Part shown: in pieces, positions 1 through 9,027 of the stretch | Position numbering within the stretch: the stretch's first letter is position 1 | Layout: every line of letters begins with the position of its first letter | Source: Escarpia spicata | Lineage: Eukaryota > Annelida > Polychaeta > Sabellida > Siboglinidae | Reading direction: 5' to 3' | Length of the DNA stretch: 64,000 nt | Assembly: GCA_963995525.1 (NCBI GenBank) | Contig: OZ023206.1 | Span: 6,843,919-6,907,918, forward strand | The notes under the pieces: model-generated | Database searches by the model: none | Told to the model about the DNA's origin: nothing | What the model saw: only the letters and a program-made list of their open reading frames with translations | Made by a program: the position numbers and the translations under genes

Positions 1-256
1 AATAGTGTTTTTGAAGCCATTCCACAACACATCTAGCTTCCCTTTGTTATCTTCTGAGATATTCCACGTATTATACATGCGTACGCCTTCCTGGCCGACC
101 CATAATAACACGTACATCACCCGTGTGGCCTCATCTTTCTCTGCTAGAGGGCCACTGAATATCAACTCACAATACTGACGAAACTCAGTATGCATTTGGC
201 AGATCTGCTGCTGACCAGTTCATGCGTGGAGGTTCAATGCCTGAAAGGTCTCCCAT
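1..256 (-). pseudogene. LTR-retrotransposon Gag N-terminal fragment
   Basis: Reading the minus strand from an ATG at 256 gives MGDLSGIEPPRMNWS and, after a one-base frame change near position 190, a stretch including FRQYCELIFSGPLAEKDEA and VLLWVGQEG. This pattern (charged helix, CELIF.GPL, then WVG..G...YNTW) is like the N-terminal capsid region of Gypsy-type Gag proteins in invertebrates. The frameshift and the window edge make it a broken fragment. Family placement is by recalled pattern only. It starts about 165 bases downstream of a candidate LTR and primer-binding site, which fits a 5' end of an element running off the left edge. Confidence 0.55.
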
Positions 257-420
257 AATCGAAATGTAAGAAAATTCACTTAGCAGTTCGCTGACAGCAT
301 TGATTCAGACTCAGACGTGCGTCGTTGTCGTTCAAAGTCTCATTTCTCAGTCGATCTCCGACGAAAGAGTGCCACTTGGCATCAGTTTGTATCTATAGGG
401 TTCGTTGCCAGCTGCCACCA

Positions 421-577
421 TGGAATGGTACTCTACGGTACTCTATAATAATCTGACAACGTGTATTGTAATATAACTGTTTAATTAACTTGTGGTACAT
501 TCGGGCGGAAGTGCATTCCGCATCCCGGCTAACAGATCTTTCTAGAACTACACCAGATGGCGATACTATCACAAACA
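421..577 (-). repeat. Candidate 5' LTR with adjacent primer-binding site
   Basis: On the minus strand a segment starting TGTTTGTGATAG at 577 and ending ATTCCA at 421 has the TG...CA ends of an LTR. It is followed directly by TGGTGGCAGCTGGCAACG (420-403), which resembles the TGG-starting tRNA primer-binding sites of Gypsy elements. The Gag-like reading frame begins about 147 bases further on. No second LTR lies in the window, so the boundaries are inferred. Confidence 0.35.
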
Positions 578-639
578 CCAGTATCATATCAACTCAGTCC
601 TGGTTCAAGCAGCACAGTCATTGTTTTACACCAGGTCAG

Positions 640-880
640 TTTTTCTGATTTTTAGTCCTTTGGCTGAAGGTCCAAGGGACTATTGCCATCACTCTGCATC
701 TGCCGTTAGCTGCTGTATCTCAGAAACCGTTCAGCAACTTTTTCTCAAATTTTGCATAGACATCTTAGGGCACTGCCACTATGCACGAGAAATCTGTATT
801 TGATGGAATCATTTTAAGGGGTCTCTAGGGCCTCCAAGGACCCCCAAAAATGTAACATTTGGCCTATTTTTTCAAAAACT
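640..880. repeat. Dispersed repeat family A, copy 1
   Basis: The segment shares blocks with 29095-29300: a TAGTCCTTTG.CTGAAGGTCCAA block, then TTTTGCATAGACAT, then CAAGAAATCTGTATTTGAT and GGAATCATT/TGAATCATT followed by a GGGTC/CCCCC stretch. A further short fragment (AAGAAATCTGTATTTGATTG) lies near 1465-1490. It is a diverged interspersed repeat with no recognised coding content. Confidence 0.6.
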
Positions 881-1602
881 ACATTATCTAGTGATGTGGT
901 TTTGAGAAGGGCTCTTGAGACCACCCCCAACAGTAGATTTTTTTTAATGTGCCACAAAGTCAACACCATGACTAAACTCTGCAGCCTAGTGCTACTGTTC
1001 CATTGAGACCTTGACTAATCTTTAATTGGTCACAGCACCCAGGCAGAGTAGACACACTTGACCCCTGTTAGACTGAACAGTTGCCTAACACTTTTTATCT
1101 TCAAAACTGTTGATTTTCTATAATTGCAAGTTGTGTTTATTTTGATGTTCATTTAATTATTATAAAACGGTGTGACTGTGGTGTCTATTGGTTAAAGATG
1201 TATTGTCTGTAGAAACCTGTAGGTGACAAACGTAGAAAATTAATATTCTGGACAACTATAGAGTGAAATATCCTACACTTTATTGATATCAAATGCATTC
1301 TACTGTTCTGTTTATGCTTGTCATGCCTTGTGTAGACATGGTACTGTGTAAATCAATTGTATCATTATAGACTAATAATTACAGATTCATAATATAGTTG
1401 ACACCTGAAACAACCAAATGTCAACCATTAGAAGAGTTGACATAGTTCCGCTATACACAAGCAAGAAATCTGTATTTGATTGAATCATTCTAGTGTCATC
1501 AGCATATAGTATAACATACATTTTCTACATCATCATCACTAAGGTTGTTGTAAATTTGACCAGCTGCCATGTCAAGGCCGTTATAATTGTGACTAACAGT
1601 GT
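881..1602. other. Non-coding, nothing recognised
   Basis: AT-rich sequence without a convincing coding exon on either strand. It holds only a short fragment of repeat family A near 1465-1490. Confidence 0.5.
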
Positions 1603-1881
1603 TCAAAATGATTCAGTTAAATAGCAAATAAAAGGACACAAGTTTTCTCCTTGCCATACCTCTACATCACATGAGAAGAAGGCTGACACAGTCTGACCCT
1701 GATTTATATATGATTTAGCATTTTTGTACATGTTGTATACAACTTTCAACACAATACCATTAATACCGCATGAAATTATCTTAGACCACAGGGAGGACCG
1801 GTCTACTAAATCAAATGCTTTCTTATAATCGATGAAGGCACAATAAAGCCTTTTGCGTCTAGACATATACAATTCAACCAA
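1603..1881 (-). pseudogene. Non-LTR retrotransposon reverse transcriptase fragment
   Basis: The minus strand encodes CAFIDYKKAFDLVDRSSLW followed by a GI.G..LKVVYNMYKNAKS segment. This is the classic non-LTR reverse-transcriptase block with the first catalytic Asp (F.DY.KAFD), followed by the helix that ends NMY..AKS. Only about 90 residues remain; the later YADD block and the endonuclease are absent. The clade was not determined. It lies between the window edge and the paralogue first exon at 3409-3465 and shows the area is a TE graveyard. Confidence 0.75.
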
Positions 1882-2918
1882 TACCCCTATTTGAACACTG
1901 CCTGTTCTTCACCTATTACATTCGCTTTGTTTAGGTATGTGGTCAGTCTGGTGTTCTGAACAATCACTAAGGATTAATAAACACTTGTGCAGAATGTCAC
2001 CCACTTAGCAGGTTTAATTGATCTATTCAGCAATGAGGACACTGCTTAGGCCTCACTCTGGACACTGTCACTCACAGTGTTGTGTATTGTCTTAGTTGGT
2101 GCATTGAGCTAATCTACTTGAACATGAATCAGTGGAGGCTCTGGTTGTGTATTACACCCAGCTGTGGAGCTAAGATTCTCTGCCTGCTATTGTTTGATGG
2201 AAACTGTGACTAATGTGTAATTGGTCACTGGCAGTAGCTTGTGTCAACAGACAGCATTAAGCCACTAGACCCCTGTTAAACTGGACAGTTGCCTGTAGGT
2301 TTTAAACTGTGTCAAACAGTGAGTTTACCTTTTGCTCTCAAATAATCTGTCCTCTTAGTTTTACACATGAAGACATAATCTGGCATAACTTGATAAGTCT
2401 TTGTAGCAGCACATTTGTACTTCCAGTGTATCATTGCAACATAACATACATATTACATACTGTGTGCCACATTTGAATGTTGTGCATGTAATATTTCCAT
2501 GCAATCCATTTGCATATTTACTGTAAAACTTCAACAGCCGTTTTCTTCATTTTAACTTTTTGATCCCTACCATGTTCAATGCTCCATAACTTTGCCAATT
2601 TTTGTAGCAGTCATAATTTTTGAAACCATGTAAAGCACCCTACCAAACCTTTACAAGGATGTAAGAAAACAATGTTACAATTTTTCTGACTTATCACTCA
2701 TTTGGTCAGCCGGGGTCACATATAGACGTATTAGTCCAAAGGACTTCAGGGCCACTTGGCCCATTTTTTATATTTGGGAGCTACCACGGCCTCTACGCTA
2801 AAAAGTAGAATGCAATAACCACGTGGTCAAGTTTTGCACATAAACCTGATTATGTAATTTATGATAATGTCGTAACTTATATATTATGACATTATCAGGG
2901 TTACATACAAACCTTAAT
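1882..2918. other. Non-coding with a short family-B repeat
   Basis: No coding exon recognised. At 2728-2775 there is a TTAGTCCAAAGGACTTCAGG block followed by GCCACTTGGCCCATTTTTT. It recurs near 30158-30205, so it marks another dispersed repeat. Confidence 0.45.
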
Positions 2919-3200
2919 GAGACAGCAACGGAACTAATCTAATGGATATCTAGCCACATTTTAAACCAAGGCAATAAGACTGCAACAGAACTAATCTAAT
3001 GGATATCTAGCCACATTTTAAACCAAGGCAATAAGACTGCAACAGAACTAATCTAATGGATATCTAGCCACATTTTAAACCAAGGCAATAAGACTGCAAT
3101 GGAACTAATCTAATGGATATCTAGCCACATTTTAAACCAAGGCAATAAGACTGCAACGGAACTAATCTAATGGATATCTAGCCACATTTTAAACCAAGAC
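2919..3200. repeat. 57-bp tandem repeat, about 4.8 copies
   Basis: The unit contains GAACTAATCTAATGGATATC then TAGCCACATTTTAAACCAAG and GCAATAAGACTGCAAC. Successive GAACTAATC starts at 2931 and 2988 give a 57-bp period. Copies differ by single bases. Confidence 0.95.
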
Positions 3201-3408
3201 AGTCCATTCCTAATTTTTAGTAATAATATTCTTAATAATACAATAAACATGTCAAAGGTATACTCCCACCAAATTGCACGTAATAAGCCCAATTAGTTTT
3301 TCAATTTCAGATTTATGGTCACTATAAATTCGCTTATTATTATTCTATTGTATGCTTACCAAATATGAATATTTTTACATTCCAAGAACACTGGGTTATT
3401 CTACTTAC

Positions 3409-3465
3409 ACAAGCCAATGTGACAGCCACCAGGCGGCTTAAGAGCAGGACCAGAGACGTCTTCAT
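3409..3465 (-). CDS. First coding exon of a secreted-protein paralogue (signal peptide)
   Basis: The minus strand reads ATG to a TGT|GTAAGT donor and encodes 19 residues, MKTSLVLLLSRLVAVTLAC: Lys near the N-terminus, a Leu/Val core and a small-residue cleavage site. It is a clear paralogue of the exon at 8604-8660: same length, same MKTSL start, same LAC end, same donor context. A TATA box sits 72 bases upstream of the ATG, exactly as in the paralogue. No matching second or third exon was found to the left within the window. The gene is therefore either continued outside it or truncated, since TE fragments fill 1-1881. Arg12 within the hydrophobic core is unusual and may weaken the signal. 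Confidence 0.6.
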
Positions 3466-3530
3466 CTTGCTGGAAACTCTGTCGTCTTCAAGTTTCTTCA
3501 CTCGTTCTCAAGTCGTGGTGCAGTCAGTCA

Positions 3531-3537
3531 TTTTATA
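3531..3537 (-). promoter_or_regulatory. TATA box of the secreted-protein paralogue
   Basis: TATAAAA on the minus strand, 72 bases from the ATG at 3465. The paralogous gene at 8660 has the same spacing, which supports both as real core promoters. Confidence 0.6.
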
Positions 3538-3540
3538 CAT

Positions 3541-4245
3541 ACAGTTCTTTGTTTAATTTGTGTTTTTTCGTTTCCAAGACAAACTATCTTATATGACCCT
3601 TCTACTAGTCAGCAAGAGTGTTTTTGTGTGGTTTTGTATGGTCATCTTACAGTGCGATTTGTCACAAAACCTTGACAATGGTTACGTAACTATACTGAAA
3701 GGTTCATTGCCTGTTGTTGTTAATGACAAGGTGTATTCATTATAGGTGAAGAGTTTTAAGGCGTCGGACAGTAAGCTTTTTTGCTGAGATAGAGAATTTG
3801 TAATGTGTTGTTTTCAAAAAATCCTGGGGAAAGACATTTAGTAACCATAGTTGATTGTAACGTTTGAATACATCACTACATAACTCTCATGGCCCTAAGT
3901 GGGGAAGCACAGAATTAAGCATTTTACAATGTGACGTTTTGAATTTGTGCATGCAAGTTGAACACACCACCCTTGTGGCTGATGACGTCAATATCAGTAT
4001 GGGGTCATGCCTGCACAAATTCAAAAGGTCAAAATACTTTTTTCAGTCAAAAATAGCTTACTGTGCGACACCTTTAGACTTCAGAGTTTTTTACCTATGT
4101 TCACAAGACAGGCCAATGATGAATATACTATTATCAAGGTTTTGTAACAGATCATGATAATGTACACTGTACATACTATACAGAAATATAGCTAACTTCA
4201 AAATCTGACACCTTTAAAAATCTAACTTAGCTTCTCCAGATTTGA
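3541..4245. other. Flank of the paralogue promoter, no gene recognised
   Basis: Short plus-strand open frames (for example 3864-4157) have no recognisable domain and lie opposite the minus-strand locus. Nothing is supported as a gene. Confidence 0.4.
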
Positions 4246-4280
4246 TGTTTGACACGGCACCGACAAGTTTGCAGGACATT

Positions 4281-4395
4281 CTAGCATTTGTAGTGCCAGA
4301 AGGTGGATCTCTGGCCAGCACTTTATCCCCAATCATTGGCGATGACGCTATACTCGGCAGCAGTTGTTGTCCTTCTGTACCCTGTCACTATACCC
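4281..4395 (-). pseudogene. Decayed duplicate of the amidase-like terminal exon
   Basis: The minus strand reads GIVTG, a variable stretch, then VIANDWG, a stop codon at 4325-4323, and FWHYKC with a terminal stop near 4281. This matches the end of the intact terminal exon at 4736-4982 (GIVTG...VITNDWG...FWHYKC). The homologous flank extends past the stop (GAATGTCC and TCTGGAGAAGC on the minus strand), so the duplicated segment is roughly 4220-4400 against 4620-4860. The Phe after NDWG has become TAA, and sequence upstream of GIVTG is degraded. It is a relic of local tandem duplication. Confidence 0.7.
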
Positions 4396-4735
4396 ACAAT
4401 AACAACAGACCAGGGTAAGCTGCACCACCCCCATGACTAACACCCATCAGCATTCACAAGGCATGTTTGTGTGTGTGTGTAAAAAGTGTATTTAATACTT
4501 CATGTCGTGTGACAACTGGGATGGCAGCATCCACTTTATCAAGATACAGGTCTATGAAGTGAATCTAACTTACAAGGAAAGCACCAGCTGTGTACATATA
4601 AAGTTCAACAACTTTAAAGTCCAACTAGGCTTCTCCAGACTTGATATTTTGCGTCGCACCAATGAGTTTGCTTGCTGGTCCAGGCGATCACTGGACACTC
4701 TGGAATAAGTGATGTCCACTAGATCACTGGACATT

Positions 4736-4982
4736 CTAGCATTTGTAATGCCAGAATGTGGGGCTCTGGCCAGGCCTGAATCCCCAGTCATTGGTGATGA
4801 CTCTATACTTGGCAGCACTGGCTGTCTTTCTGGTCCCTGTCACTATACCCATATAACTACTGTCAGCTGCGACATCCCCACGGCTCGAGTAGTTGACATG
4901 TGTCCAGCACTCACTGTTGACCAGGTAGTGGGAGTCAGGGTTGGCCCATTCTTCTGTCCCAATAGGGCTCCACCACACATGT
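4736..4982 (-). CDS. Amidase-like gene, exon 3 (terminal)
   Basis: A run of T ending in CAG precedes 4982. The exon completes an Arg codon, then encodes HVWWSPIGTEEWANP, the GDV...MGIVTG loop and FWHYKC before TAG at 4738-4736. Cys110 and the terminal Cys166 could form disulfides in a secreted protein. Confidence 0.7.
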
Positions 4983-7900
4983 CTGAAAAAAACATGTTGA
5001 ATCACGGTTATGTTTAAAATATCATAATATACTATTTATTGATTCACTACTCTGCCAATCCTTTGACAGGGGTTACATAATAGGATGTTTGTATCAGTTG
5101 CAAAAGAACAGAGTTCCCAGCCTTGTCAAAGCTGGTGGCTGCAATGATGAGCTGCTTTCATGGTCCTCAAGTGGAAGGGTGTTTTAGTCACATGTCTAGC
5201 ATCATGAATACTGCCACTGCCAGAAAGAATGTTAGTACATTCAACACTATCCAGACAGTGAAGTACTCACTCATGACAAGCAACACGACTGCTATACAGG
5301 ACTTCCACAAACAGAACTGGTCGCCTCGTTCACAACACGTGGGGTGCATACAAAATGTACTCCATCCATCTTGCCGAGGAAGGAAAGATGAAGGAGGAGA
5401 AGAAAACTGAGCTGAATATGTCAAAGACGAAGGCAGCCACCAAGTACAAAACTAAGGAAGCAGTTGAGCTGGCAACGAAGAAAGCTAGAATGGCCCATCA
5501 ATGGGCTGTTTTGACAAAGCTGGCCAAGGAGAAAGCTGCCCGTCAGCCAACTCAGGTTCAGCCCAGAAAATATCATTAACAAGTGAGTTAGTACTATGAC
5601 AATGTGTGCGTGAGTCCGTGTGCTTTTTTTGCTATTGGAAATGTTAAGATTTTCTATTTAATATTGCTCAAAATACACCATATGTCGTCTACAATAAAAA
5701 AATAAGTCTGAGGAGTCCCCCCCTCTCCTCTCTTTTCCGTTTTTTTCTCTGAATGTCACTCTCATCCCTGTTATTTACAATCGGAGGAATGGTTGTTATT
5801 ACCTGGTATATTATGTGAATAAATTTACTATGTATAAAAAGTGAAACTATACAGTGGCGAGTTTGAGAGCTATTCAAGCAGAATCAATGCCTGCTGGCTG
5901 AAGCACCAACCAGCGACAGACGACGTGAACTCTGAAGAATATTCAACAACCTTCTAGCCAATCTGTGGCCTATCTGCATGTCTGATTATATGATATATTA
6001 CTTGGACAAAGTTACGTCATATTAAAGTAGAAAAACTGGACAAAATTATTCAGAATGCAATGCCTGCTGGCCGATGCACTAATCACTGCCGAACCAGCGA
6101 CAAAAACATCAGAGCAGACCACGTTAAGTCTGGAGAATAATCAACAACTTTTTGTTGTATTTCTGAATGTTTATCGTCTATATTTTGAAAAAAATGTATG
6201 TGGCTGAGATGGGGTGGGCGGTAATGCAAGCAGGTGGATGGTTAACCAAAATTTTCGGGAAATGGGGGTGGGCAATAATGTGGGTAAGGGTGGTAATGCA
6301 GTCAAATACAGTATATGAATTTCTCTTATTTACAAGATTTAACAAGGGTTTGAACACTTGAGATCGCCATCCAGAGAATTAACTCTACATGGCAAATGGA
6401 CAAGAACCCTTTGGCTTATTGAGAGTCCACCAATTTACCTATGTGTATCCCGCCCTCCTCAGATATATTTTGATTCTGTTTTTAAACATATTCACGCTAC
6501 TGCCTGGTTCGAGAGACCAAGAACCAGCCTCACCCCAAATAACAGGAGAACAACAGAAGTAACAGAACAAAAGTAACTGCAATAGCCAGTGTCAGCCAAC
6601 ACGTCAGAATAGTTTACCTTCTCATTGTATTCACGATTTATGTATCGTTTTGTCAACATTCATACATCATTCCTCTGTGTATTTTACCTGTTAGGAACTT
6701 TAGCACCGGCCGCTTTGATCACTTCTGCCACAAAGATGTTGCACTTCCAAGTGTTAGCTTCAGTCTGGTGGGAGGAGCTGTAAGACCAGAGAGTGCTTCC
6801 ATGCCTTCTCTCAGCCTCTCGTGCAATCTGTTCCTGCTTGGAAGTGGAAGGACTGGGGCCACTACCACTAATAACGGTCACAAACTACAGAAAGAACAAA
6901 CATTCCTAATCAATCACAATACTTTATTGTCCCTTGGGAGGAAATTCATTTGGAGTGTAGCAGCATATTAAAACAAATAAAACAAATGTACATGCAATAT
7001 AAAAATGTAAAAATAGTACTAAAAGTTATATTGGTTAAATAAGTTAAAATAAGTTAAATATGTTAAATAAGTTACAAAAGTTAAATCATCTCAGGCTCAC
7101 TCGGTGTCAGACTGGCAGGGAAGACTGGCAGAGATGGAGGGAACGAAGGACAGTTACTTAGTCTAATTGATGAGGGAACAAATGAGTTTCGAGTGCAATT
7201 CAGTTTACAGTGAGGGAGTTGAAAAAGGCGGCCAGAAGGAAGCAGTTTATAGCATGGAAACAGCGGATGTTCGGGGTCTGAGGAGACCTTCCTTCCCTTT
7301 CTCTCTGCCCGTTGCCTGCACAGATCCTCTACACTGGTCTGCTTTCTCCCACCACCTTGCCACTAACCCTGACTGCCCGTTGCCTGCACAGATCCTCTAC
7401 ACTGGTCTGCTTTCTCCCACCACCTTGCCACTAACCCTGACTGCCCGTTGCCTGCACAGATCCTCTACACTGGTCTGCTTTCTCCCGCCACCTTGCCACT
7501 AACCCTGACGGTTTGTGCCAGAATGTTGCGATGCACAACACTCAGGCCACCGTACCACAGAAGGAACCCAAATGTAATAGAGCTTTCGATGTAGCACCTG
7601 TAGCATCTATAGCAATGTTTTAAAGGAGAGAAGAAGAAGACAAAGGTCACAGATGTGATAGAACAAATCAGAAGACAGCAGTGGACCTGGGCAGGGCACA
7701 TCACCAGGCTACGAGATAACCGATGGACATCGCGTATCACTACCTGGAGACATTACAAAGGGAAACAATCCGGCGAGACGGCGAGACGGTGGAAAGACGA
7801 CCTAGACGAGTACTGGAAAGACACTATCTGACAGAGGATAGCGCAAGACAGGCAGATCTGGAAACGACATGCTGAGGCCTTCGCCCAACCACGGGACACT

Positions 7901-8660
7901 ATGACTGCACAATGATGACGATGATGATAATTTAAAGGAGAACAAAAAGGACTCTTGTGCACCTAAGAATTAATGCAAACTAACCATGTGCAACTGCAAT
8001 CAAGAGTATTACTCCGGTGGTTTACTCAGAATTCGTTCTTAAAGTGGCATATTCTAGTAAAGTCTCATAGTTCCTAATGGCTAACCAATATGTGGCCAGA
8101 GCTTTTATTTGGCATTGATCCGGCTGTGACGCATTGAAGGTGCACTTTGCTCGAAATGTAATTGTGCCACAATCAGTTGAGTAAATACCAATAAAGACGT
8201 TAACAGAGATTGGCCGAACTATATATGTGTGTCTGATTATATACTTGTCTTGAAATTAAAGACTAACATTAATTAACATTTCACAGTAATAATAGTACTG
8301 TACTCTCAAACTCTGTCTTGATATTAATAGAACAAACTGTCATTTAGTGATTTTTAGTTTTAAAGATTAAGCTTTTATAAATACGGCATCCAATATTTAG
8401 GACTGCTCAAAGCATTTTACACTTCACCCCTAGCAGACCTGTTCATTCAAACTTAACACCGTCTGAACTTCTCTGGGAAGCACTCAGCCATGCTGCAATT
8501 GCTCCACAAAATCTATTCATTCATCTGTACACCACTGTCTATATAATCCAATCTAGACATGTTAAATGTGAACACTTCAAGAGAAATAAGACATTCTACT
8601 TACACAAGCCAAGGTGGTTGCCACAACGCAGAGCAAGAGAAATGCAAGAGATGTCTTCAT
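4736..8660 (-). CDS. Secreted NlpC/P60-like amidase, Dae (domesticated amidase effector) type; three exons
   Basis: The gene joins minus-strand exons 8660-8604, 6884-6688 and 4982-4736 (501 nt, 166 residues). Residues 1-19 form a signal peptide. C67 in TWKCNIFVAEV is followed by IKAAGAKVP, then EEWANP, a GDVAADSSYMGIVTG loop (120-134) and NDWGFRPGQSPTFW near the end. The Cys-helix followed by GDV...GIV is the layout of papain-fold peptidoglycan amidases. It is close to my recollection of Tae2/Dae2-type proteins, bacterial enzymes acquired by some arthropods and molluscs as secreted antibacterial factors. The position just before MGIV, where the catalytic His is expected, is Tyr128, so activity may be lost or the His placed elsewhere. 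A TATA box and consistent splice phases (0, then 2) support a real gene. Its paralogue's first exon lies downstream. Confidence 0.65.
5020..5870. other. Intron 2 of the amidase-like gene, unexplained plus-strand Lys/Ala-rich frame
   Basis: This lies within the minus-strand intron 4983-6687. A plus-strand frame at 5355-5579 encodes a basic, Ala/Lys-rich 74-residue peptide ending PRKYH. I do not recognise it and see no promoter or splice context, so it is not called as a gene. Confidence 0.35.
5876..6160. repeat. Diverged direct duplication (about 175-bp offset)
   Basis: AATGCCTGCTGGC.GA.GCAC, ACCAGCGACA and GTCTGGAGAAT/CTCTGAAGAAT blocks occur at about 5886-5955 and again at about 6060-6150. 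It is a two-copy diverged direct repeat inside the amidase-gene intron. Confidence 0.6.
6375..6520 (-). pseudogene. LINE 3' end fragment (same family as 21070-22200)
   Basis: The minus strand reads NMFKNRIKIYLRRAGYT and a stop, followed by GGTGGACTCTCAATAAGCCA and a CCTTG..CC block. The end of the plus-strand LINE at 22040-22140 has [17 protein letters not shown], a stop and the same GTGGA...ATAAGCCAAAGG 3' UTR. It is therefore a 5'-truncated copy of the same family in the opposite orientation. Confidence 0.75.
6688..6884 (-). CDS. Amidase-like gene, exon 2 (catalytic Cys)
   Basis: Acceptor TTCTTTCTGTAG precedes 6884 and donor ACAG|GTAAAA follows 6688. The 197-nt exon joins in frame to exon 1 and carries the Cys motif KCNIFVAEV after an STLWSYS segment. 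It ends in phase 2, matching exon 3. Confidence 0.7.
6890..7300. other. Amidase-gene intron 1, AT-rich, nothing recognised
   Basis: Contains a degenerate GTTAAATAAGTTAAAATAAG stretch near 7035-7085 but no coding exon. Confidence 0.4.
7307..7510. repeat. 68-bp tandem repeat, three copies
   Basis: GTTGCCTGCACAGATCCTCT starts at 7311, 7379 and 7447, giving a 68-bp period ending CACTAACCCTGACTGCCC. The third copy has one base change. Confidence 0.95.
7646..7915 (+). pseudogene. RTE-like LINE, C-terminal end of ORF2
   Basis: The frame from 7646 reads RRQQWTWAGHITRLRDNRW, then RRWKDDLDEYWKDTI, a stop codon, and QIWKRHAEAFAQPRDTM. This is the typical C-terminal tail of LINE ORF2 proteins (WAGHI.R..D.RW, then RPA.RW.DD). 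An in-frame TGA after KDTI breaks it. The reading frame ends in TGA and runs into a GATGATGATGAT-like tail (7911-7931), as in RTE-type 3' ends. It sits inside intron 1 of the amidase-like gene. Confidence 0.8.
8385..8520. repeat. SINE-like dispersed repeat, copy 1
   Basis: A GGACTGCTCAAAGCATTTTA core followed by CACTTCACCCC and CTTCTCTGGGAAGCA matches related segments at about 30985-31085, 47625-47705 and, weakly, 54140-54215. No polymerase III boxes were established. Confidence 0.5.
8604..8660 (-). CDS. Amidase-like gene, exon 1 (signal peptide)
   Basis: ATG at 8660 to a TGT|GTAAGT donor encodes 19 residues, MKTSLAFLLLCVVATTLAC, a textbook eukaryotic signal peptide. The intron is phase 0. 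The start is chosen because it lies 72 bases from a TATA box and matches the paralogous exon at 3409-3465. Confidence 0.75.
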
Positions 8661-8724
8661 CTTGAAATGTCTTCCTCCTTTCACGTCCTTTGTTTGCTCT
8701 GGCTGGAGTCAAGGTGCAGTCTGT

Positions 8725-8732
8725 CTTTTATA
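8725..8732 (-). promoter_or_regulatory. TATA box of the amidase-like gene
   Basis: TATAAAAG on the minus strand, 72 bases upstream of the ATG at 8660, with a GACTGCACC block just after it that is shared with the paralogous promoter at 3531. Confidence 0.65.
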
Positions 8733-9027
8733 CACAGAGGTCTCTTACTCACTGTTGGTGTTTGGACTGTATCAAGTCAAAAAGAATCAATCATGAAGTA
8801 CATGAACAATCAGAAAGTTTTGACTCATCTATTTATAGACAACTAACTACCTTTGTACAGACACTCTTAACTTACATTAACTCAAAAACTCCCTTTTTTT
8901 CGCTTAAGTGGAAGATCCAGATAGTGAACACAAAAAAAGTATAAAGAATCTTGTCATGAGTCACAGTGGATATTCACAATAACATCTCTCCAGTGTAACT
9001 TACCCCTGATTGGCTGCGAACAGCTTC

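Noticed and set aside
5355..5579. Plus-strand Lys/Ala-rich 74-codon frame
   Set aside because: Low-complexity basic peptide without promoter, splice or homology support, inside a minus-strand intron.
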